Shown here: piece after piece, positions 63,705 to 64,000 of the stretch
Layout: the number at the start of each line of letters is the position of its first letter
Position numbering within the stretch: position 1 is the stretch's first letter
Source of the DNA: Streptomyces sp. NBC_00569
GTDB lineage: Bacteria; Actinomycetota; Actinomycetes; Streptomycetales; Streptomycetaceae
Assembly (NCBI RefSeq): GCF_036345255.1
Contig: NZ_CP107783.1
Span: 3,038,001 to 3,102,000 of the forward strand
Direction: 5' to 3'
DNA: 64,000 nt
The notes under the pieces: generated by a model
What the model saw: only the letters and a program-made list of their open reading frames with translations
Database searches by the model: none
Told to the model about the DNA's origin: nothing
Position numbers and translations under genes: made by a program

Positions 63705-63733
63705 TTCAGAAACCTCCCTGACGAGGCCGCGAC

Positions 63734-63772
63734 GTTGCGGCCGAGGTAGCGGGAAGTCAACTCGGCCGCAAC
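63734..63772. promoter_or_regulatory. 12-bp inverted repeat upstream of xylF
   Basis: GTTGCGGCCGAG (63734-63745) and CTCGGCCGCAAC (63761-63772) are exact inverted copies 15 bases apart, in the gap between rok7B7 and xylF. Candidate operator for the ROK regulator or a terminator for its gene. Confidence 0.5.
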
Positions 63773-63825
63773 CCCGGCGTCAAGGAGTAAATCCTTAACG
63801 AGATGGCAACGGTGTCATGCGTTCT

Positions 63826-64000
63826 CTAAGTGAAGGCAGGTGCCGCCACGGACAGAGATCCGTCCAAAAGGGTCGAATCGCCCATCTCGCTGAGTGCCAG
63901 GGCCAGCGCCCCGAGCACCTCCGCGCGGCCGCCCAACGCCCCCGGAAGGACGGACAGTTGGCGCGCCGCACTGGGGATCGCGTAGCGCCCCACGGACTCC
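63826..64000 (-). CDS. rok7B7: ROK-family transcriptional regulator, C-terminus only (Rok7B7-like)
   Basis: Only the last 57 full codons are in the window; the frame is open at base 64000 and ends at TAG (63826-63828). Readable residues include ESVGRYAIPSAARQLSVLPG, then GGRAEVLGALALALSEMGDS and the end SVAAPAF-Thr. This matches the C-terminal end of ROK regulators (the AEVLGALALAL helix). In S. coelicolor, Rok7B7 lies beside xylFGH and controls it and antibiotic production. The symbol rests on position and the xyl neighbours; the DNA-binding part is not visible. Confidence 0.7.
   Translation of the reverse strand, partial: ESVGRYAIPSAARQLSVLPGALGGRAEVLGALALALSEMGDSTLLDGSLSVAAPAFT

Overview
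The window is very GC-rich, with GTG starts, tight start/stop overlaps and strong third-position GC. Gene content and order fit a Streptomyces chromosome. The right part (about 25.4-64 kb) matches what I remember of the S. coelicolor SCO6045-to-SCO6008 neighbourhood: a SCO6045-like DUF692 protein, HemQ/HemG, HemE, DUF3000, RNase D, thiolase/FadB, Dxs, and XylFGH next to the ROK regulator Rok7B7. That comparison is from memory, not from a search.

Region 1 (1 to about 24.75 kb, all minus strand) is a phage-tail-like contractile injection system (eCIS/CIS). In transcription order it has: sheath, tube, a T4-type zinc-ribbon baseplate protein, a Pro/Ala-rich linker protein, a DUF4255 cap with a histone-H1-like tail, an AAA+ ATPase, a 110-aa protein, a giant 2,173-aa DUF4157 protein (probable cargo), a HEAT-repeat protein (possible immunity partner), the CIS_tube and LysM halves of an Afp7-like protein, a gpD hub, a gpV spike, a PAAR-like tip, a gp25 wedge and two large baseplate J-like proteins. 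The last of these runs off the left edge. Most genes overlap or nearly abut, so this looks like one operon. No portal, terminase, capsid, integrase or T6SS membrane complex is present, and I see no tail fibre, receptor binder or holin within the window. That fits the cytoplasmic CIS type known from Streptomyces.

Region 2 (25.4-30.2 kb, plus strand) holds a DUF692 (MNIO-type) metalloenzyme with an extra C-terminal domain, a DUF4142 protein, a TIGR04222 membrane protein and a secreted tripeptidyl-aminopeptidase-like hydrolase. A strong bidirectional terminator closes the region.

Region 3 (30.3-40.8 kb) carries late haem biosynthesis genes of the coproporphyrin route (ChdC/HemQ, HemG/CgoX, HemE). 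Interleaved with them are a DUF4349 lipoprotein, a CoA-disulfide-reductase-like flavoprotein and a small hypothetical protein. DUF3000, a NarL-type regulator, RNase D and a ferritin-like protein follow. Region 4 (40.9-44.7 kb) is a beta-oxidation pair (thiolase and FadB) followed by a NYN-type nuclease.

Region 5 (44.7-56.4 kb) looks like a cell-wall glycopolymer locus. It has two GT2-TagF fusion polymerases, a third paralogue without the TagF half, a stealth-family phosphotransferase, a beta-propeller-like protein and a divergent LytR-CpsA-Psr ligase. Region 6 (56.4-64 kb) has an APC amino-acid permease, dxs, the xylFGH sugar ABC transporter and the C-terminus of rok7B7.

I saw no tRNA, rRNA, CRISPR array or complete insertion sequence. 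Two MITE-like inverted-repeat elements (35.5 and 60.2 kb) and a related short motif at 35.04 kb each lie exactly on the TAG stop codon of a neighbouring minus-strand gene.
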